Positions 8,180 through 16,588 of a stretch of DNA of 64,000 nt are shown piece by piece. The notes under the pieces were generated by a model. That model made no database searches. It saw nothing but the letters and a program-made list of their open reading frames with translations, and was not told where the DNA came from. Source of the DNA: Arthrobacter zhangbolii (GTDB lineage: Bacteria > Actinomycetota > Actinomycetes > Actinomycetales > Micrococcaceae); NCBI RefSeq assembly GCF_022869865.1, contig NZ_CP094984.1, positions 310,001 to 374,000 of the forward strand. The letters run 5' to 3'. Numbering within the stretch: the stretch's first letter is position 1; each line of letters starts with the position of its first letter. Made by a program: the position numbers and the translations under genes.

Positions 8180-9904
8180 TCACCGGCCGAAGCGCTCGCG
8201 GACCAACCCGATCAGCTGCTTGAGCTCGCTGACCCGCAGCAGCCGCAGCATGCCCAAGTAGACGGCGAGCATCAGCACACCGCCCACGGCCAGCACCACC
8301 ACGGAGTTGAGCCTGGACTGCCAGAAATAGCCGCCCACCTCGTTGGCGCCGAACACCCCGCACAGGGCTGCGCCGGAAGCGGCGGCGGCAAGCCCGGCGA
8401 GGGCAAGCCGGACATACACGTCGAAAACGTGCCCGGCACCGTAGGGCCCGATGGCCCGGGTGAGGAAGAGATGGCTCACGACGACGGCGATCACGTTGCC
8501 CAGGGAGTAGGCAGCCGCGAGCGTGGGCACAATAAAACGCGGGTCCAGCATGCCGGCGGTCAGGGCAAGGGCCACCCCCACGGCGGAGAGGATCAGCTGG
8601 ATTTTCAACGGCGTCCGAACATCCTCGGCGGCATAAAAGACCCGGGTGAGGAAGAAGTTGATGCTCAGGAACGGGGTACCGACGGCGAGGATGGCGATGA
8701 TGGTGCCGTTGAGCGTGGCCACCTCGGGGGATTCGCTGAAGAGCATGCCGAGCGGGCCGGCCAACGCCAGCAGGGCGGCCGCGCCGAAGACAGTGGCCAC
8801 GCCGGTGAACCGCAGCCCCCGGGAGAGTACCGCCCGCACTGCGGCAAGATCGCCGTTCGCGGAGGCGGCGGAGAGCTGGTTGAACATGATGGTGGCCAGG
8901 GACAGGGCTATGACGGCGTGCGGAAGCTGGTACATCAGGACGCCGGTATCCAGGTTGCTGGAGCCTGCAATCTGAACCGGCGGATCCTGCGCCAAAAGAC
9001 CTTTCCGTGCGTCGGAGGCGATGGTGGCAATGCGCAGGTTTACGAAGTACAACCCGTTGCCCACCAGCATCGTGATGATGGTGACGGACGCCAGTCTGCC
9101 GGTCCGTCCCAGCCCGGTCCCACGCAGGCCGAACCTGGGTTTCAGGCCCAGCTTGAGCCGTTGAAGGGGAATAAGCAGGACCAGGGCCTGCACGGCCACA
9201 CCGAGTGTCATGCCCCCTGCTACCAGGAGGGTCTGCGCCGAGGTCCAGGTCTCGGGGGTGTGCTCCTGCGTGCCTTCGCTGCCCATCACCACCAGGAAGA
9301 CCGTCAGAAACGCGATGGACACCACGTTGTTCACCACGGGAGCCCACATATAGGGGCCAAAAGAGCCGTTGGCATTCAGGATCTGGCCCACCACGGCATA
9401 CATCCCGTAGAAGAAGATCTGCGGCAGGCACCAGTAGGCAAACAGCGTGGCCAGCTGCAGGCGTTCATCGGTGAAACCGGTGGTCAGATCCACGATGAGC
9501 GGGGCCGCGAGGGTCGCCAGGACCGTGAGGACCAGCAGTACGGCGGCGGCGAGGGTCAGCAGCCTGCTGACGTAGTCCGCTCCGCGGTCCGGCTGCCTGC
9601 TCGCGCGGATGATCTGCGGAACCAGGACGGCGTTAAAGACGCCGCCGGCAACCATCAGGTAAATGAAGTTGGGCAGGCTGTTCGCCGAGTTGAACGGATC
9701 CGAGACCCCGCCGGCCGTACCGATGGCGGCGGCAAGCAGCGCCGTCCGGATGAGGCCGAGGATCCGGGAGGCCACGGTGCCGGCCGCCATGACGGCGCCG
9801 GCGCGGACGGTTGCTTCCGCCCCCGGCCCCGCCTCTGCGGGGCCGTCAACGGCCGCGGGCGCCGCGTTCGGCTGCGGACCGGAGGGTGTACTCATATCGG
9901 CCAT
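8180..9904 (-). CDS. murJ: Lipid II flippase MurJ
   Basis: This integral membrane protein of about 574 residues belongs to the MurJ/MviN branch of the MOP exporters, which flip lipid II across the membrane for peptidoglycan synthesis. The first segment ASRILGLIRTALLAAAIG and the motif PNFIYLMVAGGVFNAVLVP are typical, as are MYQLPHAVIALSLATIMFNQL and FFLTRVFYAAEDVRTPLKIQ. About 14 hydrophobic segments are visible. The N terminus carries an extra proline/alanine-rich stretch of about 35 residues. Start could be 9904 (MADMSTP) or 9895 (MSTP); neither has a strong ribosome site. Actinobacterial MurJ is often chromosome-terminus-proximal near trxB/rnpA, which is not the case here, so this may be one of two copies. 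Confidence 0.88.
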   Translation of the reverse strand: MADMSTPSGPQPNAAPAAVDGPAEAGPGAEATVRAGAVMAAGTVASRILGLIRTALLAAAIGTAGGVSDPFNSANSLPNFIYLMVAGGVFNAVLVPQIIRASRQPDRGADYVSRLLTLAAAVLLVLTVLATLAAPLIVDLTTGFTDERLQLATLFAYWCLPQIFFYGMYAVVGQILNANGSFGPYMWAPVVNNVVSIAFLTVFLVVMGSEGTQEHTPETWTSAQTLLVAGGMTLGVAVQALVLLIPLQRLKLGLKPRFGLRGTGLGRTGRLASVTIITMLVGNGLYFVNLRIATIASDARKGLLAQDPPVQIAGSSNLDTGVLMYQLPHAVIALSLATIMFNQLSAASANGDLAAVRAVLSRGLRFTGVATVFGAAALLALAGPLGMLFSESPEVATLNGTIIAILAVGTPFLSINFFLTRVFYAAEDVRTPLKIQLILSAVGVALALTAGMLDPRFIVPTLAAAYSLGNVIAVVVSHLFLTRAIGPYGAGHVFDVYVRLALAGLAAAASGAALCGVFGANEVGGYFWQSRLNSVVVLAVGGVLMLAVYLGMLRLLRVSELKQLIGLVRERFGR

Positions 9905-9953
9905 CGTTTCACGGCACACCGGGAGGCAGCCGCCTCCCGGCACGGGCGCGCAG

Positions 9954-11501
9954 CTACCGGACCGGGTCCTCGCCAGCCCAGGCCTTCGCATAGAAGCGTG
10001 GCGACAGGGAATCCAGCAGCAGGGAGTATGCCTCGGGTTCCAGCGCCTGCGCCGAGCTTTCCGGGACCGCCGGGGCGAAGGCGGAGACGCCAAGCCCGGC
10101 GGAGTTATCCCGCAGGGTCAGGCCGGCGGCTTCGAGCAGGGTCGGGTACATGTTCAGCTGGTCAATGTCGGAGCGCAGCGGCTGGCTTCCGCCGGGAACC
10201 CAGACGCGGTTGAAGATGGTGCGGTTGGGGTGGTGGTCCAGCTGTTCGTGGAACGCGTCGCCGGCACTCATGTGCTTAAGGTGATCGCCCATGATCACCA
10301 CCGCTGTGTCCTCGAGGTATCCCTGGGCTTCCATGTACTCCACAAAGCCGGCCACCTGGGTGAGGGAGCAGGCGAACACGGACGTGACCGCGCTATCCGT
10401 GTCCACATCGCAGTAATCGTAAATGTGGACCGGCTCGTGGGTGTCCAGGGTCAGCACGGAGAGGTTGAATGGCTGCCCGGTGCGTTCTGCCTCGGCGTGC
10501 AGCTCGTCCATCTGCTCCTTGGCGTGGGCGAGCAGGCGCTCGTCGCTCAGGCCCCAGTCCTTGCGGAAGTTCTCCTCGGGTTCCCCGGTGGCGCGCCATT
10601 CGTTGAGGCCCTTGACCTCGGAGTAGCCGTGGCTGCCCAGGAAGGTGTCCTTCGCGGCGAACGAGGAGTTGGCGCCGCCCAGGAAGACGCTGGTGTAGCC
10701 GTGGTCCTCCAGGGCGTCGCCCAGACAGGTGGAGCCGCCCAGATAGGTGTCGACGTCTTCGCCGAGTTCGTTGGTGGCACTGCCGCCGCCCAGGCCCGAG
10801 CCCTTCAGGGGAATGCCGCACTGGGTGGAAACCAGGCCGGCCATGGTCCAGCCCCCGCCGTTGTACTGCTGCAGGTTTTCCACGCTCTGCCAGCCTTCTT
10901 CGGCCGGGGTGGCTTCCTTGAGGGGAGCGAAGGCGTCCTTTTCGAAGAGCTGGTCATCGGCGAGGGTGGCTTCACCGGATTCGAGGTAAATGGTCACCAG
11001 GTTGCGCTTGTTCTCCGCGCCGGTGACGTTCGGCTCCGCGTAGTAGTCCCCGATGTCATAAGGGGAATTCGCGGCCTTGATGTAGTCGCCAACGCCCACA
11101 GTGGTGGCGAAGGCCGTGGTGCCGCCGATGACCACCGCGCCCACCAGGACGGTGGAGACGCTGCGCATGACCCAGCGCGAGCGCGGGGAGGAAAGGTGCT
11201 GGCCCCGGGCGCGGTGCTTGCGGCGCCGGGAACGCTGCCAATAGGCGATGGCCAGGGTGATGAGCACGGGCAGGACGCCGACGCCGAGGATGCCCATCCA
11301 GACGATGGATCCGCCTCCGCCGTCGGTTTCCACCGACACGAGGTTCAGGAGCATCTGCCCTACCGTGATCTCGCCCCAGAACATCCGGATGCCGATAGCT
11401 GCGATGAGCAGGGTGAGGCCCAGCCAGATGAGGAGGTAGACAAGAAGATGCCCTACCACGGCGCCGCTCCGTCGGGCCACGTGAAGATTACGGCCGGACA
11501 T
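9954..11501 (-). CDS. Membrane phosphoglycerol transferase-like sulfatase-fold enzyme
   Basis: This 515-residue protein has three N-terminal membrane segments (about residues 15-38, 65-87 and 110-133) and a large outer alkaline-phosphatase/sulfatase-fold domain. Family signatures are NLVTIYLESGEATL, GWTMAGLVSTQCGIPL (the Thr region of the OpgB/LTA-synthase nucleophile), TLDTHEP and MGDHLKHM, which supply metal ligands. Enzymes of this type move phosphoglycerol groups onto extracellular polymers such as teichoic acids or membrane oligosaccharides. The exact acceptor here is unknown. It lies just upstream of murJ on the same strand, with a 50-bp gap, fitting a cell-envelope pair. Confidence 0.85.
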   Translation of the reverse strand: MSGRNLHVARRSGAVVGHLLVYLLIWLGLTLLIAAIGIRMFWGEITVGQMLLNLVSVETDGGGGSIVWMGILGVGVLPVLITLAIAYWQRSRRRKHRARGQHLSSPRSRWVMRSVSTVLVGAVVIGGTTAFATTVGVGDYIKAANSPYDIGDYYAEPNVTGAENKRNLVTIYLESGEATLADDQLFEKDAFAPLKEATPAEEGWQSVENLQQYNGGGWTMAGLVSTQCGIPLKGSGLGGGSATNELGEDVDTYLGGSTCLGDALEDHGYTSVFLGGANSSFAAKDTFLGSHGYSEVKGLNEWRATGEPEENFRKDWGLSDERLLAHAKEQMDELHAEAERTGQPFNLSVLTLDTHEPVHIYDYCDVDTDSAVTSVFACSLTQVAGFVEYMEAQGYLEDTAVVIMGDHLKHMSAGDAFHEQLDHHPNRTIFNRVWVPGGSQPLRSDIDQLNMYPTLLEAAGLTLRDNSAGLGVSAFAPAVPESSAQALEPEAYSLLLDSLSPRFYAKAWAGEDPVR

Positions 11502-11647
11502 GGCTACACCTCTCGTTCTGGACGCACGTTTCTCCGGGCACCCTTGACATTCACCCGTTCTCGGGTCATAGAAGACTAATACCGTTAGGGTACCCGTTCA
11601 ACATGATGGTGCGTTTAGTAACCAGTTGCACACCCGTTGCAGCATGC

Positions 11648-12721
11648 TCACCAGCCGCCGCGCGTGGGGGTATGGCCCTTCCTGGCGTTCTCCGGCATGG
11701 CCATTTCCGCCCGCAGGCCAAGCAGCCGGATCGGGCGGCCGGGCTCGATGGCCCGGGCGAGCTCCAGTGCCCGGTCCAGGACTTCGCCCGGGTCGCGGGT
11801 TTCCGGGATCTTCCTGGCGTGGGTCTTGGTGGTGAACGGTGCGTAGCGGACCTTCAGGGTCAGCCCGATCACCGGCCGCCCTTCGGCTTCCACGTCTTTC
11901 AGGACGTTCGCGGCCAGCTCCCGCACGGCGTCCTCTACCTGTGCCGCCTCGGTGAGGTCCTGCTGGAAGGTGGTTTCCCGGCTGTGTCCGCGGGCCACCC
12001 ACGGGGTGTCGTCAACGGTACCGGCGCCGTCGCCGCGGCCCAGCTCCGCGTACCAGGGGCCCATCTTCGGCCCGAACTCGGGCACCAGCGACTGCGGATC
12101 GGCGGCGGCCAGCTCCGCAACGGTGGTGATGCCCAGCTTCACGAGCCGGGCGGAGATTTTGTTGCCAACGCCCCACAGCTCCTTGGTGGGCCGGGCCCCC
12201 ATGACCTCCAGCCAGTTCTCCTTGGTGAGGCGGAAAACCCCGGCGGGCTTGCCCAGGTCGGTGGCGTTTTTTGCCCGCACCAGGGTGTCGCCGATGCCCA
12301 CGCTGCAGTGCAGTTGCGTCTGCTCCAGGACTGCGGACTGCAACTGGCGGGCGTAGGCCTCGGGATCGTCCGTGGACGTGCCGACGAAGGCTTCGTCCCA
12401 GCCCAGGACCTGCACGACGGCGCCGGGCCGGGCGCGCAGCGTGGCCATCACCGTCTCCGAGGCAACGAGGTAGGCGTCGGCGTCGACCGGAAGGATCACG
12501 GCGTCGGGCACCTTCCGGGCCGCAATCCGCAGCGGCATCCCGGAGCCAACCCCGAAGGCCCGGGCTTCGTAGGAAGCTGTGGAGACCACCGCCCGTTCCG
12601 TGGGGTCACCGCGGCCGCCCACGATCACCGGCTTGCCGGCAAGTTCCGGGCGCCTCAGCACCTCGACGGCGGCAATGAACTGGTCGAGGTCAACATGCAG
12701 CACCCAGGGGATAGCGTCCAC
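11648..12721 (-). CDS. dinB: DNA polymerase IV (Y family)
   Basis: This translesion polymerase is of the actinobacterial DinB type, about 357 residues from a GTG start. It begins WVLHVDLDQFIAAVEVLRRPEL with the metal-binding Asp of the first catalytic motif. It also has VVSTASYEARAFGVGSGMP, the LGWDEAFV motif (an alanine-for-serine variant of the canonical SxDE), and the little-finger domain from about residue 235. The C terminus is short, without an obvious beta-clamp-binding peptide of the QxxLF type. The GTG at 12721 is preferred; an earlier TTG at 12760 would add 13 poorly conserved residues. Confidence 0.87.
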   Translation of the reverse strand: MDAIPWVLHVDLDQFIAAVEVLRRPELAGKPVIVGGRGDPTERAVVSTASYEARAFGVGSGMPLRIAARKVPDAVILPVDADAYLVASETVMATLRARPGAVVQVLGWDEAFVGTSTDDPEAYARQLQSAVLEQTQLHCSVGIGDTLVRAKNATDLGKPAGVFRLTKENWLEVMGARPTKELWGVGNKISARLVKLGITTVAELAAADPQSLVPEFGPKMGPWYAELGRGDGAGTVDDTPWVARGHSRETTFQQDLTEAAQVEDAVRELAANVLKDVEAEGRPVIGLTLKVRYAPFTTKTHARKIPETRDPGEVLDRALELARAIEPGRPIRLLGLRAEMAMPENARKGHTPTRGGW

Positions 12722-12794
12722 GCGACCAGTGTGCCGCAGGCACCGCTGCGGGACCAGCAAAAATTTCCCGACAGAACCGCGAACAGTGCAGTCC

Positions 12795-13376
12795 TCAGCC
12801 GTTGCCGGCGGCCAGGCGCGCTACCTGCCGGAGGATGCGCGCGGCACGCACGGCGTCGTTGGGGGCGGTGACCACCTGCAGCAGGACCGGATACCGGGCC
12901 GTGCGGCTCAGCGCGGCAAACGCGGCGGCTGCGGCGGGATCGGCGTCGAGCGCGGTCTGCAGATCCGTGGGGACGTCGAGCGCGGCCGCCCCGGAGTAGG
13001 CGCTGTCCCAGCGGCCGTCCGCCTTGGCACGGGAGATTTCGGCGTAGCCGCGTTCCCGCATCCGGCCCGCAGCAATAAGGCCTGCGGTCAGTTCGATGTT
13101 CCGCTTCGACCACAGCGACCGCGCCCGGCGCGGCGTGAAGTGCTGCCGGTAGGTTCCCTGGTCTCCGCTGTTCCGCCGCCCGTCAATCCAGCCGCTGCAC
13201 AGGGCCTCCTCCAAGGCCTGGGCGTAGCTCAGCGACGTGGGCGACTGAACGCCCTTCTTCGCGAGGACCAGCCGGACACCGTTGCTGCAGGATTCGTTTT
13301 CCTCCAGCCACTCCCGCCAGGCGGCGGCGTCAGCCACAGTCAGTTCGGGAACGGCAGGAGATGGGATTGCGGGCAT
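12795..13376 (-). CDS. YdeI/OmdA-like family protein (copy 1)
   Basis: This 193-residue soluble protein carries the family core AWREWLEENES, SYAQALEEALCSGWIDGRR, YRQHFTPRRARSLWSKRNI and GRMRERGYAEI. The family is annotated YdeI/OmpD-associated or bacteriocin-protection-like; no biochemical role is established. A paralogue of the same layout occurs at 47079-47705. Two further starts (ATG 13394, TTG 13397) are possible, but the MPAIPSPAVPEL start leaves the conserved part intact. Confidence 0.78.
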   Translation of the reverse strand: MPAIPSPAVPELTVADAAAWREWLEENESCSNGVRLVLAKKGVQSPTSLSYAQALEEALCSGWIDGRRNSGDQGTYRQHFTPRRARSLWSKRNIELTAGLIAAGRMRERGYAEISRAKADGRWDSAYSGAAALDVPTDLQTALDADPAAAAAFAALSRTARYPVLLQVVTAPNDAVRAARILRQVARLAAGNG

Positions 13377-13456
13377 GCTTCGAGTCTGGCGCATCAACAG
13401 GACAGATACTGTCCGCTATCCGGTGCGGACCGGCGCCGACCGTCGGCCCGCACCGT

Positions 13457-14617
13457 TTACACCGCCAGTGCTGCGTGCGGGTAAACGGCCTGACGGCGCT
13501 GGAACTGCAGCACGTCCTTGTTCCGGATGACGCCGTCGCTGATTTCGATCGCCTGCCGGATGGTGTCGTTTTCCGCCCAGGCCGCGGGGCCGCCGATGAC
13601 GGTTTCCAGGAACGGCAGCAGGGCCTCGCTGATTTCCCAACTGGCGGAGTTCCACAGGTAGGACGGACTGTGGTCCACGGCGTAGTAGTTGATGTGCTCA
13701 CCCACCTCGAACATGGGGACCGCGAAGGTGGTGGTTTTCGCCCACTCGAAGCCCATGCCCTCATCGCAGGACACATCCACAATCAGGCTCCCGGGCCGGA
13801 AGGCGGCCAGGTCCTCGGTGCGCAAATAGGTCAGCGGGGCATTGGGATCCTGGAGCGTGCAGTTCACTACGATGTCGCTCTGGGCCAGGAACGGGGCAAG
13901 CGGCACCCGGCCGCGTTCGGTGATGACTTCGCTGAGGAACGGCGCAGAGTCATTGTGGTCGAACTGGGCTATCCGCACCGAGTGGATAGGGGAGCCCACT
14001 GCCGCGACACCGCGGTTGGTCAGTACCTGGACGTCGTGGATGCCGTGCGCGTTCAGTGCGGTCACGGCCCCGCGGGCGGTGGCACCGAAACCGATAACGA
14101 CGGCGCTGAGCCGGCGGCCGTAATCGCCCGTGACGCCGGTCAGGGCGAGGGAATGCAGCACGGAGCTGTAACCGGCCAGCTCGTTGTTCTTGTGGAACAC
14201 GTGCAGGCCGAAGCCGCCGTCGCCGGCCCAGTGGTTCATGGCCTCGAAGGCAATCAGCGTGAGTTTCTTATCGATCGCGAGCTGGGTGATGGCCCGGTCC
14301 TGCACACAGTGCGGCCAGCCCCAGAGGGTCTGCCCGTCCCGCAGCTCGGCAAGGTCCTCCGGCTGCGGCTTGGCCAGCAGGACGACGTCGGCCTCCGCCA
14401 CTACCTGGGCCCGGGGGAGGATTGCGCCCACCAGCGGTTTCAGCACGGTGTCGGACACACCGAAACTCTCGCCGTACCCCGTTTCGAGGATCAGCTGCTG
14501 CCGCACCTCCGGCGCGATGCGTTCCAGATGCAGCGGGTGGAGGGGCAGCCGGCGTTCGGCGGGCTTGCGGGTGCTGGCCAGGACACCGAGAGTGAGATGG
14601 TGCTCGGGGCCGGTCAC
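13457..14617 (-). CDS. N5-(carboxyethyl)ornithine synthase-like dehydrogenase
   Basis: This 386-residue member of the alanine dehydrogenase / transhydrogenase superfamily is closest to N5-(carboxyethyl)ornithine synthase, which joins pyruvate and the ornithine side chain by NADPH reduction. It contains LSAVVIGFGATARGAVTAL for the nucleotide fold, LIVDVSCDEGMGFEWAKTT and SYLWNSASWEISEALLPFL. The GTG start at 14617 overlaps the TGA of a 49-residue protein by 4 bp, so the two are translationally coupled. It is longer than the classical lactococcal enzyme (about 313). The substrate is therefore not certain; an alanine- or saccharopine-dehydrogenase-like reaction remains possible. Confidence 0.75.
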   Translation of the reverse strand: MTGPEHHLTLGVLASTRKPAERRLPLHPLHLERIAPEVRQQLILETGYGESFGVSDTVLKPLVGAILPRAQVVAEADVVLLAKPQPEDLAELRDGQTLWGWPHCVQDRAITQLAIDKKLTLIAFEAMNHWAGDGGFGLHVFHKNNELAGYSSVLHSLALTGVTGDYGRRLSAVVIGFGATARGAVTALNAHGIHDVQVLTNRGVAAVGSPIHSVRIAQFDHNDSAPFLSEVITERGRVPLAPFLAQSDIVVNCTLQDPNAPLTYLRTEDLAAFRPGSLIVDVSCDEGMGFEWAKTTTFAVPMFEVGEHINYYAVDHSPSYLWNSASWEISEALLPFLETVIGGPAAWAENDTIRQAIEISDGVIRNKDVLQFQRRQAVYPHAALAV

Positions 14618-14763
14618 TTCTTTTGGTTGCTTGCTGGCTTTGAGCCGGTGGCCTTGTCCATGGAACCGGACGGAGCTGCTGCGGCCTTCTTCTCGGCGCG
14701 TTTTTCCTTGATGGATTTGCCGGACTTCTTGGATGCTGCTTGGCGCGGGGACTTGTCTGACAT
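14614..14763 (-). CDS. Lysine-rich small protein, 49 aa
   Basis: This short, very basic protein (MSDKSPRQAASKKSGKSIKE then EKRAEKKAAAAPSG) has a strong ribosome site AGGAG just before the ATG. Its stop overlaps the start of the carboxyethylornithine-synthase-like gene. It has no membrane segment, and a lysine/alanine helix makes nucleic-acid or ribosome binding possible. Similar short proteins occur in other Micrococcaceae as I recall them, but no function is known to me. The coupling suggests at least a translational role for the downstream gene. Confidence 0.72.
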   Translation of the reverse strand: MSDKSPRQAASKKSGKSIKEKRAEKKAAAAPSGSMDKATGSKPASNQKK

Positions 14764-14921
14764 GTTCGCTCCTGTAGCGGAACCGGAGGGGTTCCTGACT
14801 CTGAACCATACAGGTCCGGTTCGTCTCCGGGTTACGCATGTTTTTGCGGAGTACCCGGGCTTGCCCCGACCCTGGGTATACCGGTTATGACCGCCGTGCA
14901 TGATGCAGAAGCCGCCGCGAT

Positions 14922-15380
14922 CTACTTCAGCGATAAGGCCCCGGTGGGTGAGACCTTGTACAGGCCCACGGTGCCGGACCCGCCCTGCTCCGCGAGCGAT
15001 TTGGACCGGACCTTCACCTCGAAGGATCCGTCCGGCTTCTCAAACACGTCGTACACCAGGTCCGGGCTGTTCTGCAGGGAATCGGCGACGATCTGCTGTG
15101 CGGTGTCGGCAGTCAACGGGGCCTGGGCCCCCGGGAGGGCCGGTGCGGACACGGCAGGCGGTTCCGCGGTCGCCTCCGGGACTGACACTTCGCCCGCAGG
15201 CGGTGAGGGCTGCCGGGTGATCGGAGCGGGTGCCGCTGACTTCGCAGCCGTCGCGGAAGGTGTCCGGGACGGTGCGGGATCCGCCGCCTCCGGGCTGACG
15301 CTGCAGCCGGAGACAGCCGCCGCCGAGAGGACTAAAGCGGACAGCATTAAAACGGTGGTCCTGGTTGAACTGTTTTCCAT
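14922..15380 (-). CDS. Putative lipoprotein of unknown function
   Basis: This 152-residue protein has an N-terminal signal with a lipobox (VLSAAAVSGC, Cys at residue 26). A proline/alanine/serine-rich linker follows, then a small C-terminal domain of about 60 residues (TADTAQQIVADSLQNSPDLV, FEVKVRSKSLAEQGGSGTVG). It should be anchored outside the membrane. AGGGGG lies upstream at a slightly long distance, so a TTG at 15386 is an alternative start. I do not recognise the terminal domain. Confidence 0.7.
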   Translation of the reverse strand: MENSSTRTTVLMLSALVLSAAAVSGCSVSPEAADPAPSRTPSATAAKSAAPAPITRQPSPPAGEVSVPEATAEPPAVSAPALPGAQAPLTADTAQQIVADSLQNSPDLVYDVFEKPDGSFEVKVRSKSLAEQGGSGTVGLYKVSPTGALSLK

Positions 15381-15454
15381 ACGCAAAGCGATTTCCCCCT
15401 GAACAACTGTTAGGCAACCTATCTGCGGGAGCCTAGGCGATGGCGGACCGCCGC

Positions 15455-16456
15455 TCAAACCCTGGAAGAGGCCGCTGTGGTTCCGGACGTTGGCGGATGA
15501 CCATTTCGTTCGTGTGGCTTTGCCGTCAACGCCGGTGCAGGAAACGCGCGGGCCGCAATCAGTGAATAGGCCAGCAGGAAGGCGAGCGAAAACGGGAGGG
15601 CCGCCAGCGGCATATCGGTGGCGTTGGGGTCTGACAGCCCCACCGATCCCAGGGCAAAAACTCCGACATTGTTGATGACATGCAGGGCGATGGCCGCTTC
15701 GAGGCCGCCGGTGCGCCAGGCCAGCCAGCCCGTGGCAACAGCGAAGGCGGCAACATCAATCTGCCCCACCAGCCCGTACCCGTGGCCGAGGACAAACAAC
15801 GGAACCGGCAGCAGGATTGCAAAGGCCGGATGCCGCAGCCAGGAACCTATGCCCTGCATCAGCAGGCCGCGAAAGGCGTATTCCTCTGCGGTGGCCTGCA
15901 GCGGCACAACGGCCAGGACCACCAGCAGCAAAAGCCACACGTTGCCGGAGCTTCCGTCCCCGCGGCCCTCACTGGCCTGCACCCAAGCCTCCGGCAGCAG
16001 CAGGCTCAGGCCGTTCCACACCACAAACAGCACTGCGGCCAACCCGAGCAGGCGGGGAAAGACGCGCCAGCGCAGCCGGCCGGTGACGGATGAGAGTGTG
16101 CCGGCCGGACGCCTGCCTCCCCAGCGGACGCCCAGTGCTGCCGCCGGCCACAGAAGGCAGATTGTGGCAAGCATAAAGAGCAACTGGGCGGGATCGGTGA
16201 GGTCCGCGTCCACGGAGACCGCCCGGTCCACGGCGGTGCCAATGGAAGGCACGAAGATGCCCGCCACCACCAGCGCAACCACTGTCAGCAGCATCAGGAC
16301 TGCGAACACAGCTACGGCAACCAGAAGGGTGGTTAGCGGGTGCCACCACCTGTTGCCGGGGCGGGCGAGGGCCGCCCGGTGATACGGGTAGGGCTCCGCT
16401 GGGAGCCGGGGCAGGTTAGGGACCGGCGGCTCCCGGTGCGGGTCGGTGAATGTCAT
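15455..16456 (-). CDS. CPBP-family intramembrane metalloprotease
   Basis: This 333-residue membrane protein is of the CAAX-protease/bacteriocin-processing (CPBP) family. The three signature blocks are present: ATAEEYAFRGLLMQ (EExxxR), FVLGHGYG (the second-motif His) and HVINN near the C terminus, the last two supplying metal ligands. About eight hydrophobic segments surround these. The N terminus is proline-rich and cytosolic (PHREPPVPNLPRLPAEPYPY). Substrates are unknown; bacterial members act in protein processing or immunity to self-made bacteriocins. The ATG at 16456 is the first sensible start, because upstream frame sequence is the shadow of the histidine kinase gene. Confidence 0.85.
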   Translation of the reverse strand: MTFTDPHREPPVPNLPRLPAEPYPYHRAALARPGNRWWHPLTTLLVAVAVFAVLMLLTVVALVVAGIFVPSIGTAVDRAVSVDADLTDPAQLLFMLATICLLWPAAALGVRWGGRRPAGTLSSVTGRLRWRVFPRLLGLAAVLFVVWNGLSLLLPEAWVQASEGRGDGSSGNVWLLLLVVLAVVPLQATAEEYAFRGLLMQGIGSWLRHPAFAILLPVPLFVLGHGYGLVGQIDVAAFAVATGWLAWRTGGLEAAIALHVINNVGVFALGSVGLSDPNATDMPLAALPFSLAFLLAYSLIAARAFPAPALTAKPHERNGHPPTSGTTAASSRV

Positions 16457-16588
16457 GAAACCAGCCTGACCGCAGCATGCCGGCTCCCGCTTCGGCCATC
16501 GGGTCCTAACCGCCTGCCGGATGGAGGAGATAACCTCATGCTTTCGGCCAATTGCGGGCCCGGCACACAGCTCACTAGGATCGGTGGA

